A DNA stretch of 64,000 nt, from NCBI GenBank assembly GCA_037043015.1, contig CM073323.1, forward strand, positions 744,001 to 808,000, written 5' to 3'. The DNA is from Bryum argenteum (Eukaryota; Streptophyta; Bryopsida; Bryales; Bryaceae). Numbering within the stretch: the first letter of the stretch is position 1; every line of letters starts with the position of its first letter. Below are positions 1 to 10,552 of this stretch, in pieces. The notes under the pieces were generated by a model, which worked only from the letters and a program-made list of their open reading frames with translations, did no database searches and was not told the origin of the DNA. The position numbers were made by a program, and so were the translations under genes.

Positions 1-67
1 CTCAATGACGTGAGATGGTCATCCATATGAGTCTATGAATTGCAAGAAGATATACTGATATTATAAA

Positions 68-1616
68 CTAATAACTGTCCTCTCTAAATACAGACTCCGG
101 TGGAAGCATATGATATGGTTTCCCCATCAAGCGGTTCACCACCTCCCCACAGGTCATTCTCTTCTCCGATTCATGCCTGGTCAGTGATAACACTTTTGAT
201 AGGAATGATTCTCGCACCGTCGAATTCGGAAATAATTCTTCGTCGAATTTGTTTTGCACACCAATCAGCTGGATGAGCTTGCCAACCGCATACGAATCTG
301 ATGCTACTGTGGTTTGATGTCGAAGTTCCTGGACGTTCAAATTTGTATCAGAACTTTCAGGTCCATAAGTATAGAACATCTCGGGCGCCACCCACCATCG
401 ACGTGCCATATCTTCTTCTTTTTTCTTCTCCGTCTGGTATCCGTAACGTGAAGGCTGTTGTTCTACTATACGAGATGCCATCCCCCAGTCACACACTCCA
501 ATACAAATCTTGTCTTCTCCGAACGTTGAGAAATGCAATAGTATGTTCGAGGGGGATAGGTTGTTGTGAAGTACTCCTGTCTTATGCACCAAATTCATGA
601 TGTACACTAAACCTCAAGCTAACTTCATCCTATGCTGACGGAAAAGGCTAATTCTGAAAGCCTCCTCTTGAGTGAGACTCGGAACTTCCTTTATTTCGAC
701 CAGTGAAGATGTTTGTCGCTGACCTTCTCATCCAACTTCAACATTTCGTGTAGTGATCCTCCATCCACCAATATGAGTAAGCTTCGAATGTCCTTGTATG
801 CAACGCCCAAAACTTGATAATTCCTGGATGATTCAAAGGACATACAAGAGCTTCTGCTGCAGTCTCTATCCTCCTCTTCTGAATATTCATATTCTTGGAA
901 AGCTTTGCTGCAAACTTGATATAATCTGGAACGTGGTCTACTCCAACAATCCGCACCTTCCGCACCTGTCCATGGCCTCCCTCCATGTCGCGGGCTGATA
1001 GAGCTTCTATCGTAGCGTCTTGAGGAATCCACACCACCCCCGACCCTGTGTCTCGTTCAAATGTGGCGCGCAAAGCGGTTTTTTCCCATGACATCCCTCG
1101 GGTTTTATTTTTGCTAAGCTTTTGGACATAGAGTTGCCACCAATCCATCTTGCGTTTAAACTGGTCCTCCTTTTGTGTTAGACGCCTCTGTCGAAATCGC
1201 TTCTTCCACAACTCCTTTACATTGAAGATGCATTGTTCAATTGTATTATCCATCCACAATTGGTACTGCGAATGATAATCCACATCTTGGAATTCATCCG
1301 ATTCCGCCATGGCCTTCAAAATTACCGCCTCCAATTTCTACTTTAATCTCCCTTTGCCCGTGCTAACATTCTTCAAGTAGTTGTGCTCTAGGAATTGAGC
1401 CTCCATTTCCTCATACCAATCCAAGCATGCTTTTTCCGCAAACCTAGTATAATCTGATGTTGGGAATCCGGGAGCTACTTCTTTTGGGTGTCTCCTCTTC
1501 CTCCTATGGCCTCCACTTCCACTAGGTTGTTGCATACCAAGGTCTGGTGCAAATGTTTCGGGGGCATCAAGATCCCATGTTCGTTGTCCCTCCTGGTGCT
1601 TTTTGGATTTACTCAT
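68..1616 (-). pseudogene. Protein-kinase-like pseudogene, single exon
   Basis: A protein-kinase domain can be read on the minus strand. The N-lobe has a glycine-loop-like GGHGQVRKV and a strand ending VCPLNHPGIIKFW. The C-lobe has LHNNLSPSNILL in the HRDLKPxN position, DWG instead of DFG, WVAPEM (APE motif) and SDSYAVGKLIQL. The catalytic HRD aspartate is replaced (HNN), so even the parent may have been a pseudokinase. About 220 basic residues precede the kinase part, starting MSKSKKHQ. The reading frame is broken: an in-frame TAG near 1338-1340, a one-base frame change near 770, and a TGA in place of a likely Trp just upstream of the HNN motif (about 611). It is divergent from the RING gene across a GC-rich repeat. 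The kinase assignment is fairly secure; substrate and role are unknown. Confidence 0.7.
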
Positions 1617-1789
1617 CGTTGAACTTCTTGAAAAAACCGGCAAAAAATCTCCCCCCTGCTATCAATGTGCACCAAACCCCAAAAACTCCTCAGACGACCC
1701 GGCAGTGCGCATCATTAAGACGAGCAAGGACACAGGGCGGAGGAGAGTTCGGTAGCGGTTTGGGGAAAAGTAATATCAAACCCGCGCGT

Positions 1790-2060
1790 TGGGGTTTATA
1801 TATCCCTGGAGACCGGCGGTCGCCCTACAGTCGCCCACCGCCGGTCGCCCCAGGTCCCGCTCTCGCGACAGCTGTACCGGCGGTCGCCCTACGTCCCGCT
1901 GTCGCGAACAGCTGCACCGGCGGTCGCCCCACCTCCTGCGTCGCGACAGCTGTACCTGCGGTCGCGCCGTCACTGAACCGCCGGTCGCCACGCAACGTCG
2001 TACCTCTATTTGGACCGCCGGTCGCCTTGATTTTGTGGTCGCCCCGGCGCGAGGTTGCCC
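1790..2060. repeat. GC-rich minisatellite in a divergent intergenic region
   Basis: About eight degenerate copies of the core CCGGCGGTCGCC, in both orientations, are interspersed with CGCGACAGCTG-type blocks. It lies between the 5' ends of the minus-strand kinase pseudogene and the plus-strand RING gene, so it may have been part of a shared promoter. Open frames through it are repeat artefacts. Confidence 0.75.
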
Positions 2061-2192
2061 TATATATTCCCCATCGTATCTGAACTTCTTATTTGGGTTT
2101 AGTGGCCTGGCGCGTTGTCTTACATCCATTAAATTGGCTGCATGCTTGTTCCGGGTAGGTAATAACTATTCGCCATTTTGGCTATTTCATCC

Positions 2193-4526
2193 ATGGCTAC
2201 TCTCGGGCAACTTAGGAAGGAAGAGAACGACAAGAAGAGGAAGAGGAAGGGCGCTCCACAACGGAAAAGATTACACGTGCTTCAAAATCCAAATAAGCTT
2301 GCCTTCAGAGGTTGGGAAGATGAACCAGATATGTGGACGATGGCCACTTGCGAATCGTTCATTGAATGGTGTCACATTGACAAGAAATTCCCTCTGTCTC
2401 GTCACCATTTTCATCGACGCACCAACAAGGCAAATCTTAAGTTTTGCGATTGCCCAAACTTCAAACAACGATGCATTGAGGTTTACCAAGTCCTGTATGG
2501 CATGCCATGTGTGGAGTGCAACGAGGTTCCATTGTTTCTTGCTCATGGAGTATACACCAAGGTTGCTCTTGGTAAACGAGTGGATTGGACAACTGTCATA
2601 GAGGGGAAGCATGTAACACGACCTTCAACGAGTGACATTCCGACAGGCATTCTAAGATTCCCTGACGCTCCTAATGGTGGCATGGCGGTGACGAGGTCTA
2701 TTACCAAGGCTATGGAAGAGGCTTCCTATCATAGTGCTACATCGGAAGAGGACGATGACTCAGATGGTTCGCGGCCTCGTAAGGCGGTGCGTCAAGTACA
2801 ACAACCTCTTCCTCCCTCCAGCGTTGTGATTGATGCGGATCATCGTCGTAATTTACCTGGCCGCGTTCCTAAAATAGGTGGATCTTGCCCTCCAATAGCA
2901 AGTAATCATCCACCCGTAGTAGAGCCCCATGGTACTTGCATCTTACCATTGGAAGAACTTGACACATCTTCTGATCTCAAAGCTCTTCTGAAGAGCAAAG
3001 ACGACGTCATAGCAAGATTGCAAGCGGATCTCGAAAAAACACGAGCAATGTATGAGGAGAAGGTGAAAGAAAGGGACCAGCTTTCCGTGGAATATGCACG
3101 CATGCGCGAGAAGATGCAAGAACTATCTCACGCACGTAACATTCGTGGAGATGTAGAGAAATCAGACATGGCGGATGTTGATAGAGTTGTCTTCAACCTT
3201 ACAGAGGACTTGGCATTTGGAGAAATGTCACCGCAACGCCCTATATTGCGCCGTCCTGTGAAAGCTCAGCCATGTGTTGTTAATATGTCGGGCCTCGAAC
3301 GAGAAGAAGATGTACGATGTGATTCTCAAGTTTCTTTATCTTTACCGTTGTTCCCCCCTATTCGTAATCCCCCTTTCATGTCCTCTGATGGATACAACTC
3401 CTTACTAAAGGAAAAGCAACAACTGCAAGCTCGTTTGGAGCAGTTGTCAGCCACTTACTACCATTGGAAGGTGGCATGTATACTTTTGGTGGACAGAGGG
3501 AGACAAGTTGCAGCGGAGCTGGAGAAGATCGATAAGAATTTTACTAGTGGAGCTGGTCGACGAACGTTCGGTATGACCTCGTGGCCGAGTGTGGATACAT
3601 TGTTTGATAATCTTCCTATGATGGACATCAAAATGCAAGATGACAGTTCTACAGAGGTTGTAGATTGGAGCAAGGCCAGGTGGAATTTCAAACACCACAT
3701 GTCGGCACATGTTGATGTAGCATCCAGGACATTATTGTGGCCCAACCCTCCGCAGTTTGTATTGGATCACTTTACGTGTCCCATATGCCTAAATCCATTT
3801 GGACCTGAGGGTGGATGGGCTTTAGGCTCATGTGTCCATATGTATCATCCGCAGTGTCTCTTAGTTCATTGTTTGACTCAAAGTCGTTGTGCTATATGCA
3901 AAGCGCCTTTTCACGAGCGGTTTTACGAGATGTTCAATCTAAGAACTTATATGCCGCCTTCTTGGGAACACAATGCTGAGACTACTGACGAGGTTCGATT
4001 TTGGGGTAAAGACCTTATTTGGAGTTGGCGTAGAGGTGAACATGATCTCGAGAAGAGTACTCCTAGCTCCCAATTGAATTGGGAGACTGACCCAAACGAG
4101 ATTCTAAGAGTTGCACCAATACTTGCCGGACAAGGTCCACAGCATGAGGGTAATCGGATGTTCTTCTTCCAATGCCTTGGAGGCTATTTTGATGTGAGCT
4201 CTAATACATTCAAGTGGGGGCCCCACCCAATGGGACATCGATGGAATCAATATGGAAAGAGAGTAACCGACGGTGAAGGTCATGCCTCCATGGAAGATTT
4301 GGAAGAGTGTCAATATGTTGAGTCTACTTGGGGGCCACGATACCAGTCTCAAGCTCTAGACTATTTACTGGATGTACATAGTCCCCTCACAAGAAGAACT
4401 TTGCAGGACTTGAAAGACTCTAGAGTCTTAGATCTGATCTTAAATGCAGATGGTCCATTCAATCGAACTCGTGCAAAGTGTAAACTTCTTGTTGGAGAAT
4501 GCTCCAACCCTCAGTCTAGTGAATGA
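2193..4526 (+). CDS. RING-H2 finger protein with coiled coils (putative E3 ubiquitin ligase)
   Basis: An intact 777-residue frame; the first ATG (MATLGQLRKEE) is chosen. Domain order: a basic stretch (KKRKRKGAPQRKR); a conserved block at about residues 30-130 with WCHIDKKFPLSRHH and VDWTTV; an acidic linker SEEDDDSDG; coiled coil at about 270-320 (LKSKDDVIARLQADLEKTR) and again around 410-450; then a RING-H2 finger at about residues 527-570 (CPICL, CVHMYHPQC, CAIC; C3H2C3 spacing). A 200-residue tail rich in Trp and Gly follows. The family role would be E2 binding and ubiquitin transfer; the substrate is unknown. The N-terminal block is shared with the interrupted ORF at 38192-39288, so this may be one of a multicopy, perhaps transposon-linked family. 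The stop is followed by in-frame TGATAA-like stops. Confidence 0.75.
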   Translation: MATLGQLRKEENDKKRKRKGAPQRKRLHVLQNPNKLAFRGWEDEPDMWTMATCESFIEWCHIDKKFPLSRHHFHRRTNKANLKFCDCPNFKQRCIEVYQVLYGMPCVECNEVPLFLAHGVYTKVALGKRVDWTTVIEGKHVTRPSTSDIPTGILRFPDAPNGGMAVTRSITKAMEEASYHSATSEEDDDSDGSRPRKAVRQVQQPLPPSSVVIDADHRRNLPGRVPKIGGSCPPIASNHPPVVEPHGTCILPLEELDTSSDLKALLKSKDDVIARLQADLEKTRAMYEEKVKERDQLSVEYARMREKMQELSHARNIRGDVEKSDMADVDRVVFNLTEDLAFGEMSPQRPILRRPVKAQPCVVNMSGLEREEDVRCDSQVSLSLPLFPPIRNPPFMSSDGYNSLLKEKQQLQARLEQLSATYYHWKVACILLVDRGRQVAAELEKIDKNFTSGAGRRTFGMTSWPSVDTLFDNLPMMDIKMQDDSSTEVVDWSKARWNFKHHMSAHVDVASRTLLWPNPPQFVLDHFTCPICLNPFGPEGGWALGSCVHMYHPQCLLVHCLTQSRCAICKAPFHERFYEMFNLRTYMPPSWEHNAETTDEVRFWGKDLIWSWRRGEHDLEKSTPSSQLNWETDPNEILRVAPILAGQGPQHEGNRMFFFQCLGGYFDVSSNTFKWGPHPMGHRWNQYGKRVTDGEGHASMEDLEECQYVESTWGPRYQSQALDYLLDVHSPLTRRTLQDLKDSRVLDLILNADGPFNRTRAKCKLLVGECSNPQSSE

Positions 4527-4748
4527 TAATTACGATATTGTGAATCCATACACTCCAGCATAGCGTATGGTTTTAGCTATATAGGACTATATTTGATTAT
4601 AGTATTATCGAGTGGCAGCTTTTTGCAACAATGTATCTCATTTCCTATTGTACTACTTTCTGCACCGATTAAATCAATGGTATGTATCTGGTTCACTCCT
4701 TTGCTTGTGGTCTATCGATTGTACTTTGTCAGCTTTTATTGTATCTTA

Positions 4749-5700
4749 GGGGAAACCACCGGTGTGAGCGTTGAGCGGTGAGCGGTAAAGTTTGAGCGGT
4801 AAGGAAAAAAATAATTTAAAGTTAATGGCCCTATTACCATGGAATGGGTGGTTTAGAATTTTTGAAATGGTCATTTTTAGGCATAAAAGTACCCAGAACC
4901 GTGGACATAGGTCATACAATATTTCAAAAATTATCCACACTTGTAAGTTTAAATAAAAGTTAATTAAATTATGGACTAGCATCATCATGTGTAACCAACA
5001 CAATTCAAATCATATCCAAAATATAAACCGAAATTAGGGATGATCCATTTAGGTAATCAATAAGTTTAATTTATCGACAGTAAGCTTTGGAGACTAATTA
5101 GGGCTGACGTCATCAATAGCGTATTGCACTTGTTAGAATTACATGTAAATGCTTCGGCATATATTAACTGAAAATTATCACTACACGTCGTCTTTCCGTG
5201 TCCCCTTGTAAGGTGTACGAAAAGACATTCACGTGGCATTGCAGTGGTCCGAGTTCGATTCTCCTCGGCCTCGTTTGAGCGTTGCACTGCGTCTTAAATC
5301 AGCTATCCTGAGCTATACAAATACTGGACTATAGCCCCTACTAACATTGGCAAAATTCAATCACTCCAATGGAAATAAAAAAAGACCTTCTCAAACTTTT
5401 AGTCTGCATTTAGTTTAGAACTTAAGCATTTACATACACCGGTGCATCGAAATTGGAGTTTAAGAAGTTACATCAAAATTAGGGCTGACGTCTTCATTAC
5501 AGTCAAGCATGGCTTTAAATTACATTGTAGTGAGATACTTAAAGTAATACTTGAAACACTTAGTGTAGCTTAAGCTATAAACGATAATCACAATAAATAA
5601 ATATATAAAACCATATATATTGAAAAACACAAATACATGCTATAGCAGTAATAGATCGAGGTAAACGAATACTCTAGTACCATGTCCAGTACCTATCAGA
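4749..5700. repeat. R end of MULE copy A with heptamer tip and tRNA-like module
   Basis: Tip heptamers GTGAGCG/TTGAGCG/GTGAGCG at about 4763-4785. Next come the family's conserved AT-rich blocks (CCCTATTACCATGG near 4830, ACCGTGG near 4898). A pol III B-box-like arm, CCGAGTTCGATTCTCC, sits at about 5249-5264. Two copies of GGGCTGACGTC (TGACGTCA-type site) lie at about 5101 and 5482. No protein-coding frame is supported here. Confidence 0.7.
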
Positions 5701-5714
5701 AAACAAATCACACT

Positions 5715-8700
5715 CTAGGCAGAAGGTGTTGAACCATTAAAGTGCTGATCACACTGATCAGCCTCAAAGTCTATAAACTTAAGCACAATATTGTTATAAC
5801 GTCGACATGGAGTGTCAAAGAGAATGGGAGATGGAGCTTGAACAAACTCTTGAGCAAGCCGCTCAGCGTACGATGGTAGGGTGAATTTTGATGGAGGGCT
5901 CTTGTAGAGATGAGCGTTGCGAGTCAATCGCTCCTTCAGACCTGCGATCCTAAAATTGCAAAGAAAGTCAGTCCAACAGATTTGTAAGTGCTGAATAAAA
6001 AATCGAGAAAAAGAACACAAGATGGAATTACGCACCAATGAACTTTCGTGGCTTCTTCACGACCGGTTCGTCAGAGTCATAATCCGCGGGAGGGGCAGAT
6101 TCTCCACTTTCTTCATCACCGGGAGGACCATTCTTGTAATCGGCTAGCACACCATCAAAGATTTCTTCGTCAGGTTCCATGGCGATGAGGTGACGGTTGG
6201 ACCGCGCGCAAGCAATGACAGATGCACCTACAAAAACAGAAGCCCACGTTAGAAAAGCGAAATGTGTAAACGAACTCCAACGTAGTGTTTACGGAAACAT
6301 TACCTGTACTAGCGCTCCAATCGAAGACTATACCTCCGTCGTCCGTGAGACAATCGACGAAACACTGAATGAAGGAGGGGTCCTTCTCTCGTGAGCCACG
6401 CCACGGCGTACCGTCCGGACGATAACGTAATGTTTCTTTCTCTGCAAAGTTACAGAGGTGGTCTTCTTCATCAGGTACGATTGCCACACCACCGTATGGG
6501 TGTGCCACCTGCCGAGTTTGGAACTTCGAAACATACTCTTTACGAACATAGACTTTGATGTGGAAGCAGTGAGTCTGCAAAATACAAGTAAAAATACGTT
6601 AACATAGAAGCATAGTCGGAAATAAGCATGAATCGTGAAATTTAAAATTGGAATCTGTTACGTACCTCTTTCGGTTTGGGTACGGTAGAGGCCATAGGAA
6701 GGGGATTATATCCCCACCAGTCTCGAACTGCATTTAAAACTATATGTTGCAGACTCAGAATCGAGAGTACGCTCGATTCTACGACATTTTGGATGCATAA
6801 GAAGTATGGCTCCAACGTCCGTCAAATGATAAGCGGCAAACACGAAGAGGCTCTCAAAGTAGGTTTTGTCACGCCGATTCCAGGATGGAATTTCTGTTGG
6901 AGACACACCCGGTACAGGCAAGTTCTCAGGAGCATCTGCAATAATGAGATCTATTCCAGGATGCTTGGGTTCATACTCCATCGCCGAACACGGATACTTA
7001 CGGTCTTTGCCAATCTGAGATAGAAGTGAAAATTTAGGTACTGGCTACTAGATTCACAAGTACTCAACTTACATATGGAAAATATAAGTGACAAATGTAT
7101 GAAACAATACCTACTTGATGTGCTCAACGATATCGAGGATTTGCGAATCCCATTTTGCAGTCTTCGATGACTGATGAACCAAGTCTCCAATGTTGCCCTT
7201 CTCGAGATACATTGGCAGAGTGACTGAAATTTTGGACGACGAACTGCTACCAATGTGATTGGGTTTCGGAAGAGGGCGTCTTGGAAACAATGGCTGGCTG
7301 ATGCGACGCGGAGACTGCTGTGAGTTGTGGTCCACGGTGAACGATTGAGGAGGCGACCCTGCATTCGTAAGTCCACCTGTAGAAAGCTGAGTCAGTCTTG
7401 CATTGCGTCGGTTTGCATTGTTTGTCACTCCCTCTGAAGCCTGAGTCAGATCAGCATCTTCTGGCCCTGCAATGTCTTCTGGGAGGGGAGCAGTTTCTTC
7501 CGATTCTTGCTCGAGATCAACTACAGGTTCCGCAACAGCATTGCGTCGCTTTCTGGTTGCACGAGACTTGGGCACTGCAACTGGTGAAGAGGGAGAAGAG
7601 ATTGGATCAGGTGCATCTGGTAAAATGGACAAGTCGTCATCGTCATCGTCGTCAATGTCCATCGGTGCAGAGTCAGCTGGGTTTGTAGCCACATTTCGAA
7701 GAAGATGCTTCTCCTCCTTGTGGACGTAGTTGTCGTCGCACTCAAGAAACCAACCACCGGTCGTCAATTGGGAGTTTGTAAACCGCTCCTGTTGGGCTGA
7801 TGAGAAAAAGCTGCGAGGATCATTCGTCACTGCAACGTCCTCGAACTCCATGGGAATCGAGAACGAAGCTAATGCTCCCTTAGCAACAAGCTCTAGTTTT
7901 AAGTACCTACAAGAAAGTAAACAAGTTAGATAGGGAAAATAGAAAACGTTGAACCATTTTCTATAATAATTTATAAGAAAAGGAATACGCACCGAAATAT
8001 AAGCCGCTTAATTGTAGCTTTGCCTCCAGTAATTTTACGAAGATCCGAGCCTTTAATGAACTTCGGACTCGCATTTGAATCAAGGTAGTTTCCGAATGCC
8101 TTTTCCCATAAGAGTAACCTCCACTTCTCGACGTACGCAGCTGGCTTTAGGACAACACTAGACCACTCAATGTTGAGGTTCTCGTTGTCTACTAGATTCT
8201 GCAATTCACTTTCTAGTGATTGCGCAAGCTGAGAATACATGACACATGTTAGTATTTCAAGTAACATATGAACTTTGAATTTTGTAATCACGGAACGAAA
8301 ATGCAAGTTACCTGTGCCCAAAGAGAAGCACGATGTAGAAATGCAACCAAAGCTTTATCTTTCATAGGGCGATCTTCAGGAAAGCGAAATGATCGTCGAA
8401 CTTCGTCTGATGAGTTCCACCATTGGAGCCACTTTCCCTTGTAATCGAAGTGAACATTGGTAGTGGCCACCATTTGTAAGCGATCGATTGTCATATCGGG
8501 CTTCAGGTTCTGGCTGTAATGAGAATTAATCTGCACATCAGATCACAGTTTTGATTAGAGCAGTAGAACGTAGGGACAGTTTAAGTGTTAGTAATCGAGG
8601 AACCCAGCCAGCAATACCTCTTTCGCAAAGACTTTCCCGAGATTGATATTGGCCACCGCGACCATTTTGTCGAAATTCTTGCCACGTATTAATTTAATTT

Positions 8701-10035
8701 CAGCCTTGATTGCGTTGTCCATGGCACTCCATACTCCTGGTCCACTTTGTTTATCTTTTGGAAACGTGGCGTAGTACGTAGCTTCGGCATCGTCGGATTT
8801 TTTTGCTAACCTCCTCTATATAACAACCAAAACTCAAATGAGAAGTTATTTTACATGATATATAAGAAGAGGAGTCGAGCACATATGAAGTGAACGTACC
8901 GCGTAAAGAAATTTTACGAAAACATCTATTGTGACAGGATACCACGTCTCCTTTTTTGCTTTGGCGTTCTTACAGATCCTGTAATCTTCCGGAGAAATGA
9001 GGTCCTTGAAATCTTCGAGTTTCAACTTTCCAAACTTCCTCATGCGTTGGAGTTTCGCACACAAACTGTCTTCGACGTGATCATGTTCAGTGGACCTACA
9101 ACATAGAATGAAAGATTAGAAAAATTGTATATGAAAAAATTATAAAACTACTTTTTTTTAGAAATGCGACAATCACTTACCAGTTAATGTCGTTCATAGC
9201 ATCGAGGAGGACATTGCTCTCTCCACGGGCATCGAGAACGATGCAATCAACCGAAATGTACCAGGATGGATCATTCTTGTGATACCTCTCGATATGGCGC
9301 ATCCAGGCTGTAAGACGGTGGTTACCTTCGTAGACGTAGAAATATTTGTCACTAAGGTTATGAAGATCTGGATCGGACCGCAGCGTACTCTCGAACTCTT
9401 CATTCGCGGCAGCCCAAAGCGGGTTCTTCCAAAGTTCATCTTCGGAGTGAACCATTTTCTCTCGCCCTTTCCTGTCGAAAGGAGACACGTACATTACTCG
9501 ATCCCCTTCGCGGTATCCTTTGTTGAACTCATTCGAGTTTTCTGACGTCCTGTTCTGAGATCGGCCGTACCTTTGGATAACAAACGAGGCGACAAAGTGG
9601 AATTAGCATACGAGACTTCTTAACAGGTTTGTAGCGTAACCTGTTGATGACTGCAATCGAATCACTCTTGTGGAGCATGCGCATCTCGTTTGCACTCCAG
9701 TCGGGATCCTTGTTTTGAAGATGTGCAGGCATGTGAATAGTTCCAACGTTGACACCCTCGGGCAACGTAGGTTCTTCATCATCCGAAAGTGATTGCTGTT
9801 CATGAGGATCATGAGTGGGTAGATGAAGATCTGCAGCCTCGAGATTATTGTCACTTGATACTGCATTGCATTCGCCTTCCAGAGGTTGGCGATCTAACGA
9901 ACTAGTTTGCGGAACTCCAGGTCCCAAGTCATCATGTATAAGTTCATCCCCGTTGGAAGATAAAGTATGTAGAGGATTAAGATGAGGCAGGTTGGTTCCG
10001 TCATCTTGATCGAACCGGACTTGATCTATGTTCAT
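5715..10035 (-). pseudogene. ParB-like / DNA methyltransferase-like fusion gene, copy A
   Basis: Ten exons by homology between copies and GT..AG sites: 9181-10035, 8900-9095, 8618-8815, 8312-8530, 7993-8228, 7111-7906, 6666-7014, 6304-6574, 6036-6227, 5715-5949. The product would be about 1190 residues. Exon 1 has a ParB-like domain (PLCRLVCYPKVRPISEQ, VYEGNHRLTAW). The middle region is novel, ending in an acidic Asp run and a basic ATRKRRN. The C-terminal part has the beta-class methyltransferase order: motif IV-like ADAPENLPVP, then FFESL/GAILLMHPK-type strand and helix, then motif I-like VFDWSASTG split from ASVIACARSNRHLIAMEPDE. The usual DPPY is DAPE here. It is broken: a 2-base loss near 9537 and a TAG as the last codon of exon 6. 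Predicted role: DNA base methylation or DNA binding in the nucleus. Confidence 0.7.
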
Positions 10036-10174
10036 CTGGCAGACCAGTTAACCAAATCCAACACAAAACAGTAAGCATGAGATAGTATGAAATAAAAAAT
10101 ATTCTATTAAAAGGAATACATAATCTATTCAATAATTAGAATGTGATAAACAAATCATACAATGTTCCGATAAA

Positions 10175-10486
10175 CTAAGACTGATGCATCTTTGCAGCAA
10201 GTCGTGGAGAACGTCTGGGTGCAAGTCTAGCAAATTCTTTCGCTCCGTAACGACGAGCTTTGGCAACATTCTTTTTAATGTTTGTGTTAACTGCAAGCCG
10301 ATCAACATCAACACGTGACGTGTGACGGACAGGTGACGCAGGAGGTGGGGTTTCTGGAACCGAAGATAGAGCTATAACTAATCGACGAGACTCCACTACA
10401 GCCAAGACATGATCTCTCAAAACGGAGAGGTCACTATCAGCATCAGATTCCTCCTCGGGATGAACTCCTGGACGCTTTAAAGGATC
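10175..10486 (-). CDS. Small basic protein, last exon, MULE copy A
   Basis: An exon of about 103 codons preceded by a TTTTTGCAG acceptor at 10487. The product has an acidic start (PEEESDADSD), a middle ending RHTSRVDVDR and a basic tail FARLAPRRSPRLAAK, then a stop. Copies B, III and D have the same exon with the same intron phase and a stop in the same place. The upstream exon is absent because copy A is truncated. It lies just upstream of the methyltransferase gene on the same strand (about 140 bases). No known domain; the basic tail suggests nucleic-acid binding or nuclear location. Confidence 0.5.
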   Translation of the reverse strand, partial: DPLKRPGVHPEEESDADSDLSVLRDHVLAVVESRRLVIALSSVPETPPPASPVRHTSRVDVDRLAVNTNIKKNVAKARRYGAKEFARLAPRRSPRLAAKMHQS

Positions 10487-10552
10487 CTGCAAAAACACCA
10501 CCGTTCCAATAATGAAAATTCAAACAACAATAAACCTAATGTTGCAACACAA

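Noticed and set aside
5226-5270. True tRNA gene in the R end
   Set aside because: Only a B-box-like arm, and an A-box-like part in copy II, are present; no acceptor stem or full cloverleaf.
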